Program-made: the position numbers and the translations under genes
In this document: positions 37,104 to 47,827 of the stretch, piece after piece
Layout of the letters: the number at the start of each line of letters is the position of its first letter
How positions within the stretch are numbered: the first letter of the stretch is position 1
Origin: Paraglaciecola mesophila KMM 241
Lineage (GTDB): Bacteria > Pseudomonadota > Gammaproteobacteria > Enterobacterales > Alteromonadaceae
NCBI RefSeq assembly: GCF_000315015.1
Contig: NZ_BAEP01000004.1
Location: forward strand, 1 to 64,000
Length of the DNA stretch: 64,000 nucleotides
Direction of reading: 5' to 3'
The notes under the pieces: model-generated
The model's input: only the letters and a program-made list of their open reading frames with translations
Databases searched by the model: none
Told to the model about the DNA's origin: nothing

Positions 37104-38923
37104 TCATCCTGTCCGACAAAAAGAGAACAAGCACCTTGCTCGGCGCCAGTTAACGTTGAGCGCATACCGGCAAACATTTCGCGGCCCATACCCACCTGGT
37201 GAGAGGCAACGTCGGTCACTCTTGCTTCACGAGCAGACAATTCAGCCTCGTCTACGTGCAATGTCATATGGCCAGTTTCTGTATCCAGTTCGATTATATC
37301 GCCGCTGTTTACCTTAGCGATTAAGCCACCTTTTACCGCTTCAGGTGTTAAGTGAATTGCGGCTGGCACTTTGCCTGAAGCACCTGACATTCGACCGTCA
37401 GTCACTAGAGCAACTTTATAACCTTTGTCTTGCAGTACACCAAGAGGAGGCGTAAGACTGTGAAGCTCTGGCATACCAATGGCTGAAGGCCCTTGGAAGC
37501 GCACAACAACGATGCAATCTTTGTTTAAATCACCGGCTTTGAACGCCGCCGCGAGTTCGAATTGATCTTCAAACACAACTGCAGGGGCTTTGATTTTGCA
37601 ATGAGGTTCACGCAGGGCTGAGGTTTTCATTACCGCACGACCTAGGTTACCGGTTAATACCGATAAACCGCCATCTGGCTTAAATGGCTTTTCAACACTG
37701 GCGACCACTTCTTTATCGAATGACTCAGTAGGGCCATCGCGCCAAACCAGTTCACCATTTTCAAGCATTGGCTCTTGGGTGTAACGCTCAAGGCCATCGC
37801 CACAGATAGTTTTCACATCGTTGTGTAACAAGCCTGCATTTAATAATTCTCTGAACAACAACGCCATACCACCAGCTGCGGTGAAGTGGTTAATATCAGC
37901 AGAGCCATTGGGATAAATGCGGGTGAGCAAAGGAACAGCATCTGAAATATCGGAGAAGTCATCCCAGTTAATGGTATAACCGGCCGCTTTTGCGACGGCA
38001 ACCAAGTGCATAGTGTGATTAGTTGAGCCACCGGTAGCCAGTAACGCAACTAAACCATTGACGATAGCTTTCGCATCAACAATGTGACCGATTGGGCGGT
38101 AATCTTCACCTAAGTCAGTGATACGTGTCACTTGACGTGCAGCTGCATCGGTTAAGGCTTCACGCAGTGGTGTGCCTGGGTTAACGAACGATGAGCCGGG
38201 TAAATGCAAGCCCATAGTCTCAACGACCAATTGGTTACTGTTGGCCGTACCGTAAAAAGTACAAGTGCCCGCAGAGTGATAAGATTGAGACTCAGCCTCA
38301 AGCAATTCTTCGCGGCCCACTTTACCCTCGGCGTACATTTGACGCACTCGAGCTTTTTCTTTATTTGGAATACCTGATGGCATAGGACCAGCGGGGACAA
38401 AAATGGTCGGTAAATGACCGAAGCTTAATCCACCGATCAATAATCCAGGTACGATTTTGTCACATATACCTAGCATCAAGGTGCCGTCAAACATGTTATG
38501 CGACAATGCCACCGCGGTTGACATGGCAATCACGTCTCGGCTCATTAGGCTTAAATCCATGCCAGCGTTACCTTGGGTAACGCCATCACACATTGCAGGT
38601 ACGCCACCGGCAAACTGTGCCACGCTGCCTACTTGCTGAATAGCCTTCTTAAGAATTTCTGGGTAATCGTGATAAGGCTGATGTGCAGATAACATGTCGT
38701 TGTACGATGAAATAATCGCAATGTTCGACTTTGTCATGCTGCGCAAGTCTGCCTTGTCTTCAGCGCCGCATGCTGCAAAACCGTGCGCTAAGTTACCGCA
38801 CGACAATGTGCCACGATGTGGGCCCTGTAAACGTGCTTTTTCAATTTTGTCTAAATACGCTTTGCGCGAGCCTTGGCTGCGCTCAATGATACGTTGGGTG
38901 ACTTCTTGAATGATGGAATTCAT
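37100..38923 (-). CDS. edd: 6-phosphogluconate dehydratase
   Basis: 607 residues, E. coli Edd 603. The IlvD/Edd family iron-sulfur cysteines are seen in [24 protein letters not shown] and [15 protein letters not shown], and the C-terminal [21 protein letters not shown] is diagnostic. It dehydrates 6-phosphogluconate to KDPG. Operon position between pgl and glk. Confidence 0.97.
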   Translation of the reverse strand: MNSIIQEVTQRIIERSQGSRKAYLDKIEKARLQGPHRGTLSCGNLAHGFAACGAEDKADLRSMTKSNIAIISSYNDMLSAHQPYHDYPEILKKAIQQVGSVAQFAGGVPAMCDGVTQGNAGMDLSLMSRDVIAMSTAVALSHNMFDGTLMLGICDKIVPGLLIGGLSFGHLPTIFVPAGPMPSGIPNKEKARVRQMYAEGKVGREELLEAESQSYHSAGTCTFYGTANSNQLVVETMGLHLPGSSFVNPGTPLREALTDAAARQVTRITDLGEDYRPIGHIVDAKAIVNGLVALLATGGSTNHTMHLVAVAKAAGYTINWDDFSDISDAVPLLTRIYPNGSADINHFTAAGGMALLFRELLNAGLLHNDVKTICGDGLERYTQEPMLENGELVWRDGPTESFDKEVVASVEKPFKPDGGLSVLTGNLGRAVMKTSALREPHCKIKAPAVVFEDQFELAAAFKAGDLNKDCIVVVRFQGPSAIGMPELHSLTPPLGVLQDKGYKVALVTDGRMSGASGKVPAAIHLTPEAVKGGLIAKVNSGDIIELDTETGHMTLHVDEAELSAREARVTDVASHQVGMGREMFAGMRSTLTGAEQGACSLFVGQDD

Positions 38924-38932
38924 ATCTTTCTC

Positions 38933-39625
38933 CTAGGGAGCCCACATTAATTCAACGTCGGCGTTGTTGATCACCGCGCGAATGGGCATTTCGTGCTCGT
39001 CGCCACCTTTTATCGCTTTGTCCAGTACCTGTTTTTTACTGTCCCCTGTTAAATGCAAAAATATATTCTTACTGTTCAACAGTGCGGGTAAGGTCAACGA
39101 CATGCGTTGGTTTGGAGCGGTCGTGGGTTGTACAGCGATGTACGTACGACGCGCGCCTTGGTCTAAACCTTGATGAATTTGCTCCGAACAAGGGAACAGC
39201 GAAGCGGTGTGACCGTCTTCACCCATACCTAGGATCAACACATCAAAAGGAGTATGTAATTTGGCAAGATTCGCAGTGCAGGTTTCAACTGCATCTTTAG
39301 CATCTTCGTGCTCGGTTTTAAGACCAACGAAATTGGCGGCTGCTGCATTATTTTGCAGCAACTCACGACGCAGCATTTTTTCGTTGCTTGCGTCATCGTC
39401 TGTCTCTACCCAGCGCTCATCGGCTAGGCTGATGTCCACCTTGCTCCAGTCGAGCTCAACTTTTGATAATGAGTTGAACAACGCTTTAGGCGTTCGCCCA
39501 CCAGAAACAACCAAGCTCGCTCGGCCATTCTCACTGATGCCATCTTTCAAAATATCGACTATACGCTGTGCGAATGTAAAATTGAGTTCATCAGTTGATT
39601 GAAAATTATTTTCAGTTAATGACAT
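38933..39625 (-). CDS. pgl: 6-phosphogluconolactonase
   Basis: 230 residues of the DevB/SOL type, not the E. coli YbhE propeller type. The fingerprints VSGGRTPKALFNSLS, DISLADERWVETDD and DVLILGMGEDGHTASLFP are present. It hydrolyses the lactone made by Zwf. It begins one base after the zwf stop codon. Confidence 0.95.
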   Translation of the reverse strand: MSLTENNFQSTDELNFTFAQRIVDILKDGISENGRASLVVSGGRTPKALFNSLSKVELDWSKVDISLADERWVETDDDASNEKMLRRELLQNNAAAANFVGLKTEHEDAKDAVETCTANLAKLHTPFDVLILGMGEDGHTASLFPCSEQIHQGLDQGARRTYIAVQPTTAPNQRMSLTLPALLNSKNIFLHLTGDSKKQVLDKAIKGGDEHEMPIRAVINNADVELMWAP

Positions 39626-39626
39626 A

Positions 39627-41117
39627 TCATTTCTTTCCTATTCTGCTCTCGTACCATGCTCGGTTTTCGCGAGCCAGTAGAGCAATTGACGCCACGGGCC
39701 CCCAAGTACCGGCTTGATAAGGCTCGGGCGGCTCATTGGTGTGTTTCCAAGCATCGATAATGCCGTCAACCCACTTCCAAGCAAATTCGACTTCATCACG
39801 GCTAACAAACAAGGCTTGATTACCCAACATCACTTCAAGTAGTAACTTTTCGTAGGCATCAGCAATACGATCATCTTGGAACGCTTCAGAGAAGCTCAAG
39901 TTCAAGCGTGATTTTTGCAAATCCATGCCGCTAGTCCCTGTTAAACCAGGTACTTTATTCATTACTGTCACTTCGACGCCTTCATCCGGCTGCAAGCGAA
40001 TTGTGAGCTTGTTCGGTGGCAACTGTGCGAAGCTGTCTTCAAATAAGTTGTGAGGCTGGCGTTTAAAATAAATAACCACTTCACTGGTTTTGTTTGGCAA
40101 ACGTTTACCCGTACGTAAATAGAACGGTACACCGGCCCAACGCCAGTTATCAATATCCACATTAAGGGCCACAAAGGTTTCAGTTTCACTACGTGGATTT
40201 GCATCTGGCTCATCTAAGTAACCAGGTACTTCTTTACCCTTCACAAAACCACCAATGTACTGGCCGCGAACACTTTTCTGGTTAATGTTGGTTGAGTTGA
40301 TGGGGCGTAACGCTTTTAATACTTTTAATTTTTCGCCACGAATACTGTCAGCATCCAAGGTTGTTGGGGGCTCCATGGCAATTAATGTCAAAATTTGCAA
40401 CAAGTGGTTTTGCACCATGTCGCGCATTTGACCTGCGGTATCGAAATATCCCCAACGACCTTCAATCCCCACAGATTCAGCCACACTGATCTGTACATGA
40501 TCGATACTGTTGTGATCCCAATTGGTAGCGAAAATAGAGTTCGCAAAACGTAGCGCAATCAGGTTTAAAACTGTTTCTTTACCTAAATAGTGATCGATAC
40601 GATAAATTTGTGATTCATCGAAAAACTCAGCAACCTGATCGTTAATTACCTTAGACGATGCTAAGTCATGGCCAATCGGCTTTTCGAGAACGACGCGCAT
40701 GCTTTTGTCAATAACATTTGCTGCTTTGAGCCCACGGCAAATATCACCGAAGATTGAAGGAGGCGTAGCGAAGTAGCAGACCATAGTGCGCGAGGCATCA
40801 ACATGCTCACTGAATACGCTGTAACTTTCTGCGTTCTTCATATCGACGCACACATAGTCTAACTTAGCGGAGAAACGCTGCCATGTTTCTTCACAAAGGG
40901 TCTCGCCGCTGAATTGTTCAATATTTTCTTTTACAAGTGCGACGTAGTCTTGCAAGCTGATGTCGTCTCGGGCTACCCCTAAGATCGATGTTTCAGCGTG
41001 CATGAGTTCTGCTTTCTCTAACTGGTAAAGCGACGGAAGTAATTTGCGGCGAGCTAAGTCACCTTTAGTACCAAATAGAACAAAGTCGCACGGGGCGGAT
41101 GAATTATCTAACGTCAT
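39627..41117 (-). CDS. zwf: Glucose-6-phosphate 1-dehydrogenase
   Basis: 496 residues (E. coli 491). The nucleotide-binding FGTKGDLARRKLLPSLYQL and the active-site RIDHYLGKETVLNL with its catalytic histidine are intact, as is the FYLRTGKRLPNKTSEV region. First gene of the ED operon, divergent from hexR. A 16-base HexR-like palindrome lies about 100 bases upstream of the start. Confidence 0.97.
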   Translation of the reverse strand: MTLDNSSAPCDFVLFGTKGDLARRKLLPSLYQLEKAELMHAETSILGVARDDISLQDYVALVKENIEQFSGETLCEETWQRFSAKLDYVCVDMKNAESYSVFSEHVDASRTMVCYFATPPSIFGDICRGLKAANVIDKSMRVVLEKPIGHDLASSKVINDQVAEFFDESQIYRIDHYLGKETVLNLIALRFANSIFATNWDHNSIDHVQISVAESVGIEGRWGYFDTAGQMRDMVQNHLLQILTLIAMEPPTTLDADSIRGEKLKVLKALRPINSTNINQKSVRGQYIGGFVKGKEVPGYLDEPDANPRSETETFVALNVDIDNWRWAGVPFYLRTGKRLPNKTSEVVIYFKRQPHNLFEDSFAQLPPNKLTIRLQPDEGVEVTVMNKVPGLTGTSGMDLQKSRLNLSFSEAFQDDRIADAYEKLLLEVMLGNQALFVSRDEVEFAWKWVDGIIDAWKHTNEPPEPYQAGTWGPVASIALLARENRAWYESRIGKK

Positions 41118-41215
41118 TGTGTTTAACCTGCTAATTAATAAAACTGCGTGATTGGAATTGGGCTAATAATAACACTTCAATCATGACTTATCTTTGCCCA
41201 CAGTTAACAACAAAT

Positions 41216-41231
41216 GTTGTAATTTTACAAC
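41216..41231. promoter_or_regulatory. HexR-type palindrome between zwf and hexR
   Basis: GTTGTAATTTTACAAC is a perfect 16-base palindrome in the 275-base gap between the divergent zwf and hexR genes. Its TTGTAA-TT-TTACAA core is close to the published HexR consensus TGTAATTAAATTACA, one base shorter at the centre. Confidence 0.65.
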
Positions 41232-41392
41232 GTTTGTTAAGAAAAGGCGACGCTTTCTGCGCCTTCCCTGCCGTAAAAACCGAGTATTTAGCTGATTTTT
41301 GTTAAAAAGTTACAAGAAGGTTACCAAGTTTGCTGTCGACAATGCTATTCTTGTGCCTACTTCATGATTTTAGTTAAAAATTCTGTGGGCAT

Positions 41393-42247
41393 ATGAATAT
41401 TCTTGAAAAAATAACTCAACATAAATTAGCGTTCAGTAAGTCAGAACGTAAGGTCGCCGAAGTCATTTTGGCCAACCCTCAAGTCGCTATCCATAGCAGC
41501 ATCGCCACCTTGGCTAAGATGTCTGATGTCAGCGAGCCCACTGTTAACCGTTTTTGCAGACGCTTAGATACCAAAGGGTATCCTGATTTTAAATTACACC
41601 TAGCCCAAAGCCTCGCGAATGGCACACCCTACGTTAATCGCCATGTGGAAGAAGATGACGGCCCTGAGGAATACACCAAAAAGATTTTCGAATCGACTAT
41701 GGCCTCACTCGAGGTTGCCCGCCAATCGGTTGATATCAATACCATTAACAGAGTGGTAGATTTGTTGACTCAGGCGCAAAAAATTTCCTTCTTTGGCCTA
41801 GGCGCCTCAGCGTCGGTCGCTCATGATGCCCTTAACAAGTTCTTTCGTTTCAATGTACCCGTTGTCTATTTCGAAGATATTTTGATGCAACGTATGAGTT
41901 GCATGAACTCATCTGAAGACGACGTAGTTGTGCTTATCTCTCACACTGGTCGCACAAAAAGCTTGGTGGAAGTGGCGCAAATCGCCCGCAGTAACGACGC
42001 GACAGTAGTAGGTATTACCTCGCAAAATAGTCCGCTGGCGAAAGAGTGTAATTTAGTTTTGTCATTAGAAGTGCCTGAAGATACAGACATGTATATGCCT
42101 ATGGCATCACGTATTGCCCAGCTAACCTTGATTGATATATTAGCGACGGGCTTTACTCTACGACGAGGCACTAAATTCCGCGAGAACCTGAAGCGAGTTA
42201 AAGATACCTTGCGAGGCTCTCGCTACGATAAACGCAACGAGCAGTAG
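41393..42247 (+). CDS. hexR: RpiR-family transcriptional regulator HexR
   Basis: 284 residues. The N-terminal RpiR helix-turn-helix (about 1-77; SKSERKVAEVILANPQVAIHSSIATLAKMSDVSEPTVNRFCRRL) and the C-terminal SIS sugar-phosphate domain (about 125-255; ISFFGLGASASVAHDALNKF, VVLISHTGRTKSLVEVAQ) match HexR. HexR responds to KDPG and controls central carbon genes. Position divergent from zwf and beside pykA supports the name. Confidence 0.93.
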   Translation: MNILEKITQHKLAFSKSERKVAEVILANPQVAIHSSIATLAKMSDVSEPTVNRFCRRLDTKGYPDFKLHLAQSLANGTPYVNRHVEEDDGPEEYTKKIFESTMASLEVARQSVDINTINRVVDLLTQAQKISFFGLGASASVAHDALNKFFRFNVPVVYFEDILMQRMSCMNSSEDDVVVLISHTGRTKSLVEVAQIARSNDATVVGITSQNSPLAKECNLVLSLEVPEDTDMYMPMASRIAQLTLIDILATGFTLRRGTKFRENLKRVKDTLRGSRYDKRNEQ

Positions 42248-42367
42248 GTAAATTTTACAAAAAAGGCGCTTAAATAACGCTGATTGGTCTGACCTCAGCC
42301 CATTTGGCGCGCTTTAATAGCTTTTTTTGTTAAAAAATTTCACAATAATGACTTATTAATCTAATAT

Positions 42368-42388
42368 TTTCGTAATTAAATTACGAAA
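42368..42388. promoter_or_regulatory. HexR-type palindrome upstream of pykA
   Basis: A perfect 21-base palindrome: TTTCGTAATT, a central A, and AATTACGAAA. Its CGTAATTAAATTACG core differs from the HexR consensus TGTAATTAAATTACA only in the outer bases. It lies 29 bases upstream of a strong -10 (42417-42422), where a bound repressor or activator could touch RNA polymerase. Confidence 0.7.
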
Positions 42389-42413
42389 CAGTAATTAATC
42401 TGTCAGATTCACT

Positions 42414-42422
42414 TGCTATAAT
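42414..42422 (+). promoter_or_regulatory. Extended -10 promoter of pykA
   Basis: TGCTATAAT gives a perfect TATAAT with the TG extension one base upstream. No good -35 lies 17 bases before it (ATTAAT), as expected of an extended -10 promoter or of one that needs help. The leader to the pykA start would be about 155 bases. Confidence 0.6.
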
Positions 42423-42586
42423 CACACGCTGATAGCCATAAGATTAATGCCAAATTTGATGATTCGCGACTGAGTGTGTTATCTGGTCTATCGTTAATCT
42501 GCTGACACAAAATTGTTATACCCGTACGCAATATTTATTACCTGCATTCCTGAAACAGTATGCGCCACAACCAGAGCAAATTACCT

Positions 42587-44023
42587 ATGTTAAGACGAAC
42601 CAAAATTTTAGCTACATTGGGCCCAGCAACAGACACAGTTGAACAAATTGAGGGCATAGTTCAAGCCGGAGTGAACGTTGTTCGCATGAACTTCTCTCAC
42701 GGCACGGCACAGGACCACATTGACCGTGCGGATAAAGTGCGTCAGGTAGCAAAAAAACTTGGCAAATACATCGCTATCTTGGGTGACTTGCAAGGCCCTA
42801 AAATCCGCGTAGCTAAATTTAAAGATGGTTCAATCATTCTTGCCTTAGGTGACAAGTTTGTTCTTGATGCCGACATGGGTCGTGATGAAGGCGACCAAAA
42901 AGCTGTAGGTATCGATTACAAGGCACTGCCTAAAGACGTGAACACGGGCGACATTCTATTACTAGATGACGGCCGCATTCAGCTTAAAGTAATGGAAGTA
43001 CAAGGTAATAAAGTTCATACAGAAGTCACTGTTGCAGGTAAATTATCGAACAACAAAGGGATTAACCGTTTAGGTGGTGGCCTTTCAGCGGAAGCATTAA
43101 CTGAGAAAGACAAAGAAGACATCAAGACAGCCGCAATTATCGGCGTTGATTACTTAGCCGTATCTTTTCCCCGTTCAGGCGATGATTTACGTTATGCACG
43201 CCAGCTAGCTGAAAAAGCAGGTTGTCACGCAATGATTTGCGCCAAAGTGGAACGCGCTGAAGCCGTTGCGACTGACGAAGCCATTGACGACATCATTGAA
43301 GCGTCAGACGCGGTCATGGTTGCTCGTGGTGACCTAGGTGTAGAGATTGGAGATGCTGAGCTAGTTGGTGTACAGAAGAAATTGATTGCCCGTTCACGTC
43401 AGCTAAACAAAGTGGTTATCACCGCGACCCAAATGATGGAGTCAATGATCACCAGCCCTATGCCTACTCGTGCTGAAGTCATGGATGTGGCTAACGCGGT
43501 TTTAGATGGTACAGATGCTGTAATGCTATCGGCTGAAACCGCTGCCGGTGATTTTCCAGTAGAGACTGTGGCAGCGATGGCACGTGTTTGTGTAGGTGCA
43601 GAAACCCACCCAAGCGTTAAGATTTCTAAGCACCGCATGGACGAAAGCTTTGTCTCTGTGAGCGAAACATTAGCATTGAGTGCTGTATACGCCGCAAACC
43701 ATTTAAGCACGGTGAAAGCCATTGTTGCCTTAACAGAAAGTGGTAGCACACCGCGTTTGATGTCTCGCATCACGACTTCATTGCCGATTTATGCTTTGTC
43801 ACGTCATGAGTCAACGTTAAATATCATGGCGCTCTACCGCGGTGTGAAGCCGGTATTCTTCGACTCTCGTGGCAGCAGCCCGGGCGAGTTAACCAAAGAC
43901 GTGGTTGCTATAATGAAAGAAAAAGGCATGCTGGAGACCGGCGATCTTTTCATCATGACTTACGGTGATACCATGGAAACCGTAGGCGGCACTAATGCGT
44001 GTAAGATCGTTGCGGTTAGCTAA
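42587..44023 (+). CDS. pykA: Pyruvate kinase (PykA type)
   Basis: 478 residues from ATG at 42587 ([16 protein letters not shown]), which matches the family start; another in-frame ATG at 42560 would add nine residues. Active-site regions [16 protein letters not shown], the lysine in [24 protein letters not shown] and [41 protein letters not shown] are intact. It makes pyruvate and ATP from phosphoenolpyruvate. Same direction as hexR but with its own HexR-like site and promoter. Confidence 0.95.
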   Translation: MLRRTKILATLGPATDTVEQIEGIVQAGVNVVRMNFSHGTAQDHIDRADKVRQVAKKLGKYIAILGDLQGPKIRVAKFKDGSIILALGDKFVLDADMGRDEGDQKAVGIDYKALPKDVNTGDILLLDDGRIQLKVMEVQGNKVHTEVTVAGKLSNNKGINRLGGGLSAEALTEKDKEDIKTAAIIGVDYLAVSFPRSGDDLRYARQLAEKAGCHAMICAKVERAEAVATDEAIDDIIEASDAVMVARGDLGVEIGDAELVGVQKKLIARSRQLNKVVITATQMMESMITSPMPTRAEVMDVANAVLDGTDAVMLSAETAAGDFPVETVAAMARVCVGAETHPSVKISKHRMDESFVSVSETLALSAVYAANHLSTVKAIVALTESGSTPRLMSRITTSLPIYALSRHESTLNIMALYRGVKPVFFDSRGSSPGELTKDVVAIMKEKGMLETGDLFIMTYGDTMETVGGTNACKIVAVS

Positions 44024-44057
44024 GCAGCTCTAACAGCCCTAGCTGCAATTCGAATTT

Positions 44058-44093
44058 AAAGCCGGAACGAATACTCTTTGTTCCGGCTTTTTT
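44058..44093. terminator. Terminator between pykA and the EAL gene
   Basis: AAAGCCGGAAC (44058-44068) pairs with GTTCCGGCTTT (44080-44090) and is followed by Ts. A-run on the other side lets it also end the convergent EAL transcript. Confidence 0.88.
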
Positions 44094-44105
44094 ATGTCTT
44101 TTTAT

Positions 44106-44873
44106 TTAGCTAAACATGAAGTCGACCTGCGGCAAGCATTCAAAACCAGGCTTGGCAAATAAATAGCCTTGCTGTAAATCTATGCCTGCCTCGAGTAACC
44201 AATTTGATTCACTGACCGTTTCAATACCTTCCGCGAGAGGCTCTATATTCAAATCTCGAAACATATTCACACTGTGCCGAACAATAGATTGGCGAACAGT
44301 ATCGCTGTCAATACCGCGAATTAAGCCCATGTCCAGTTTGACTATGTTGGTCTGAAAATTTGCCAACAAACCTAAACCTGAATACCCCTCTCCAAAATCG
44401 TCAATAGCCGTGATAAATCCTTGCTCACGATAATATTCGACAATACCTTTAACATGCTGGGTGTCACTTATTTTTTCACCTTCAGTAAACTCAAACATAA
44501 TTTTATTGGTGGGAAAACCATAACGCGTTGCTGCATCCAAAGTGGTACGGATACAACGTTGTGGCTTATAAACGGCATTAGGCAAAAAGTTGATACTAAG
44601 AATTGACGTTATACCAAGTTTCGCTGCTAAGGCGATGGCCTTAACGCGGCATTGTTGATCGAACAAATAGAGATTGTCCTGATTGACTTGGCTTATTACA
44701 GAAAAAGCAGATTCATTGTTAAGGCCACGCACTAGGGCTTCATATCCAAATACCTCGCGTAACTTAAGATTAACGATGGGCTGAAAAGCCATGGTGAAAT
44801 CAAACCCTAAGTCCCCTGCATCAACACATTGTCTACAAAACGATTTATCTGCAAGTGTTGATCCCTCTTCCAT
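44106..44873 (-). CDS. EAL-domain cyclic-di-GMP phosphodiesterase
   Basis: 255 residues from ATG at 44873, directly after a GGGGGGAG purine run; a TTG six codons upstream is possible. Nearly the whole protein is an EAL domain. Metal and substrate residues are present: EALVRG, INFLPNAV, FEFTEGE, DDFGEGYSGL, KLDMGL, EGIET, QGYLFAKP. I therefore expect an active enzyme, although the loop-6 motif DDFGEGYSGL is slightly atypical. A CRQC pair sits near the N-terminus (about 14-17), reminiscent of thiol- or metal-sensing EAL proteins. No membrane segment. Monocistronic. Confidence 0.88.
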   Translation of the reverse strand: MEEGSTLADKSFCRQCVDAGDLGFDFTMAFQPIVNLKLREVFGYEALVRGLNNESAFSVISQVNQDNLYLFDQQCRVKAIALAAKLGITSILSINFLPNAVYKPQRCIRTTLDAATRYGFPTNKIMFEFTEGEKISDTQHVKGIVEYYREQGFITAIDDFGEGYSGLGLLANFQTNIVKLDMGLIRGIDSDTVRQSIVRHSVNMFRDLNIEPLAEGIETVSESNWLLEAGIDLQQGYLFAKPGFECLPQVDFMFS

Positions 44874-45169
44874 ACTCCCCCCTTGAATCAATTAATATAT
44901 TGATAGGCTAACGCTTAAAAACGCCTTCTACAACTGCAACATTTCACAATCCCCTTAGCAAGTTGATTAACACGAAGGCCGCTCATGATTAATAACACCC
45001 ACCTTATATCAAGAGTATTTTTTTTGCCTTAAATTATTGCAAAATCAATATGGTGTCGCTTAGGATAGAAATTGTCACTAGGGTAATTAATGCCACATAC
45101 CCGCCAAGAATGAAGTGTTCTTACTTCTTATTTAAAACACTAAAAAATATAATTAATCCAGGAACATAC

Positions 45170-47779
45170 ATGAAATTTAATCACTTAAAACTCACTGTGG
45201 TAGCTGTTGCTGTCGCATCCAGTTTGCAGATTCATGCTCAAAGCAAGCCCGACCAAAGCATTGAAAGAGTAGAAGTAACAGGCTCGCATATTCGCCGCGG
45301 CGACTTAGAAGGCCCTTCTCCTGTCACGTCCTTGTCCGCTGAGGACATATCTAAAACAGGCGTCACTGATTTAATTGGGTTGTTTACTAAGTTACCCATT
45401 GCTGGCCAAGGCACATTTTCAACCCAAGGAAACAGTAGTGACGGCACAGGCAATGGCGGCTCTAGTGTTTCGCTGCGCGGCTTAGGCGCAGATTCAACCC
45501 TGATTCTGGTTAACGGTCGACGCGTCTCAGTATCGCCGTTTGCCAACTCGATCGATACCGCCTTTGTAGATATCAATAACATACCCTTGTCAGCCATTAA
45601 GCGGGTAGATATTTTAAAAGACGGAGCCTCAGCAACCTATGGCTCTGACGCTATTGCTGGGGTTATCAACATCATCATGAAAGACGATTTCGACGGATTA
45701 GAGTTGTCTGGAAAATACGGTGATACCGCCGATGGAGGTGGAGCGGAATCAAACGCAAGTTTACTGTTTGGCACCAGCTCTGAAAAGTCTAGCCACACCT
45801 TTGTGTTAGATTATTTTGATCGTGAAGAAATACTTTATGCGGACCGTGATTACGCAAGCTCGTCTAATCAGACAGCCCTTAGACCAAATGATCCCTACGC
45901 TACGGATTTTAGAAGCTCAGCTGGCTACCCAGGGACCATCGCCCTTGCCTCAGACTCCACAGTTCGTCTACCTGACACGTTTGGCAATGATGTTTGCCCA
46001 GCTGACCAAATAGTAGGGGATTTATGTCGTTATGATTACGCCCCTTTTAGTTCGTCTATACCGGCATCAGAGCGTGTTAGCTTTATGTACATGGGTAAGT
46101 TTGAGATCAATGACGATGTTCGCGCATTTATCGACTTAAACGGGCAAAACTCAAAAAGCACAATCCGTGGCGCCGGCAGCCCAAGTTTCAACGAGTTGTT
46201 TATGTCAGGGGATAATATCAATCATCCTTTTGCTGACGACCCTACTCATCCGTTTTATCAACAAGATTTAACCATGCGCCGTCGAACAGTCGAAATAGGT
46301 AACCGAGAAAAACGTGTTGATTCTGATTATTATCGCGCGGTAATGGGTCTTGAAGGTGGGTTCGATGACTGGGATTGGGAAGTCGCCTACAGCTACATTA
46401 AAAGCGATTCAATTGAAAGGGGTGTCAATGGCTTTCCTAATTCGCGACGTACCCAAGAAGCCATAGACAGTGGTTTATGGAACCCGTTTGAGCCTTCAAG
46501 CAATTCCCAAGAAGCACTTGATTTCATTGAAACCCAAACGACCCGCTATGGTAAGTCCACCAGTAAATCGTTTGATGCTCAGGTGTCGGGTCCGCTCATG
46601 AGTATGTCAGCCGGCGAATTGATGTTGGCGGTTGGCGCCGAATATCGCGAGCAAGAGATCAGTGATAACCCAGATGATCAATTTCTAAGAGGCGAAGTGT
46701 TTGGCACTGAAGCAACACAGGCCAACGGCGAGCGCGACAACACAGCTGTATTCGCTGAACTTGCCATTCCCGTTACAGAAACCTTCAATATTCAGTTAGC
46801 CGTGCGCCACGAAGATTATAGTGATTTTGGCACAACGACTGATCCCAAAGTTGCTTTTATCTGGACGCCCATGGATGAGCTGTCTATTCGAGGCTCTTAT
46901 GGCACCGCATTCCGCGCCCCTTCGTTACATCAAATTGGGCTGGGCAGCACGGATGAGTCACCTAACTTAGTCGATAATGTTCGTTGTGACGCAGTGGGCA
47001 ATGTCAACAAGGCCTGTGAGCCACAAGAATACACAGCAGTGTTAACAGGCAACCCGGACCTTGGCCCCGAAGAGTCAGAAAGCTATAACTTTGGTGTTAT
47101 TTATGAAATTACCCAAAACATTGATTTCTCTTTAGATTACTACAACTATGACATTGAGAATGTGATCAATAAAGACACTCAATTTAAGTTCACTACACAA
47201 GGGAATAACCCAGATGTGGTGGAACGTTTGCCGTCTAACATTGTAGGCGATCCAGGGGAAGTAGTGCGTATCTTCGACCAGTTCGAAAATTTAGGTAATA
47301 TCAAAACCTCAGGTCTTGATCTTGATTTAGGCTATAAAACCGAAACCTCATTAGGTGACTTCAAAATCAACTACATATTAAATTATGTATTGAACTACGA
47401 AGATATTCGCACCGGGGGCCGTATTGATACCCAAGAAGGTCAGTTTGAACAACCCGAAGTGCGCTGGACGACAGCCGCGTCTTGGGTGAAAGACGATTGG
47501 AGTGCAAATGTCGCGGTTAACTATATTGGTGAATTTGAACAAGATGCCTCAGTTCGGGTGCAATCCGACGGCACAATATTGCCTGATATTGATTCTATGA
47601 TCACAGTGGACACCACCGTTAATTTCAGCGGTATAGAGAATACAATATTAACCCTTGGGGCAACTAACCTGTTCAATGAAGAGCCGCCCTTTAGCTATCA
47701 CGATTACATGGGGCATGTAGTGGGCACCCATAACTCACAAGGTCGCTTCATGTACGTACAAGCAACTTATAAGTTCTAA
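45170..47779 (+). CDS. TonB-dependent outer-membrane receptor
   Basis: 869 residues from ATG at 45170, with agga 8 bases upstream; a frame extended to 45050 lacks a signal. The signal peptide (MKFNHLKLTVVAVAVASSLQIHAQ) is followed by the TonB-box-like ERVEVTGSHIRR. The plug domain has SVSLRGLGADSTLILVNGRRV and VDILKDGASATYGSDAIAGVINIIMK. A 22-strand barrel ends with YVQATYKF, whose last residue is the expected aromatic. This lineage takes up oligosaccharides, peptides or similar in Alteromonadales. The ligand cannot be told: no transporter or hydrolase is adjacent. Confidence 0.93.
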   Translation: MKFNHLKLTVVAVAVASSLQIHAQSKPDQSIERVEVTGSHIRRGDLEGPSPVTSLSAEDISKTGVTDLIGLFTKLPIAGQGTFSTQGNSSDGTGNGGSSVSLRGLGADSTLILVNGRRVSVSPFANSIDTAFVDINNIPLSAIKRVDILKDGASATYGSDAIAGVINIIMKDDFDGLELSGKYGDTADGGGAESNASLLFGTSSEKSSHTFVLDYFDREEILYADRDYASSSNQTALRPNDPYATDFRSSAGYPGTIALASDSTVRLPDTFGNDVCPADQIVGDLCRYDYAPFSSSIPASERVSFMYMGKFEINDDVRAFIDLNGQNSKSTIRGAGSPSFNELFMSGDNINHPFADDPTHPFYQQDLTMRRRTVEIGNREKRVDSDYYRAVMGLEGGFDDWDWEVAYSYIKSDSIERGVNGFPNSRRTQEAIDSGLWNPFEPSSNSQEALDFIETQTTRYGKSTSKSFDAQVSGPLMSMSAGELMLAVGAEYREQEISDNPDDQFLRGEVFGTEATQANGERDNTAVFAELAIPVTETFNIQLAVRHEDYSDFGTTTDPKVAFIWTPMDELSIRGSYGTAFRAPSLHQIGLGSTDESPNLVDNVRCDAVGNVNKACEPQEYTAVLTGNPDLGPEESESYNFGVIYEITQNIDFSLDYYNYDIENVINKDTQFKFTTQGNNPDVVERLPSNIVGDPGEVVRIFDQFENLGNIKTSGLDLDLGYKTETSLGDFKINYILNYVLNYEDIRTGGRIDTQEGQFEQPEVRWTTAASWVKDDWSANVAVNYIGEFEQDASVRVQSDGTILPDIDSMITVDTTVNFSGIENTILTLGATNLFNEEPPFSYHDYMGHVVGTHNSQGRFMYVQATYKF

Positions 47780-47795
47780 TTTAACTGGAGTATTC

Positions 47796-47827
47796 ACTCG
47801 CTATCAGCGTGTTTGTTGATAGCGAGT
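47796..47827 (+). terminator. Hairpin after the TonB receptor gene
   Basis: ACTCGCTATCA (47796-47806) and TGATAGCGAGT (47817-47827) form a perfect 11-bp stem 17 bases after the stop codon. The T-run behind it is weak (ttctt), so termination efficiency may be modest. Confidence 0.6.
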
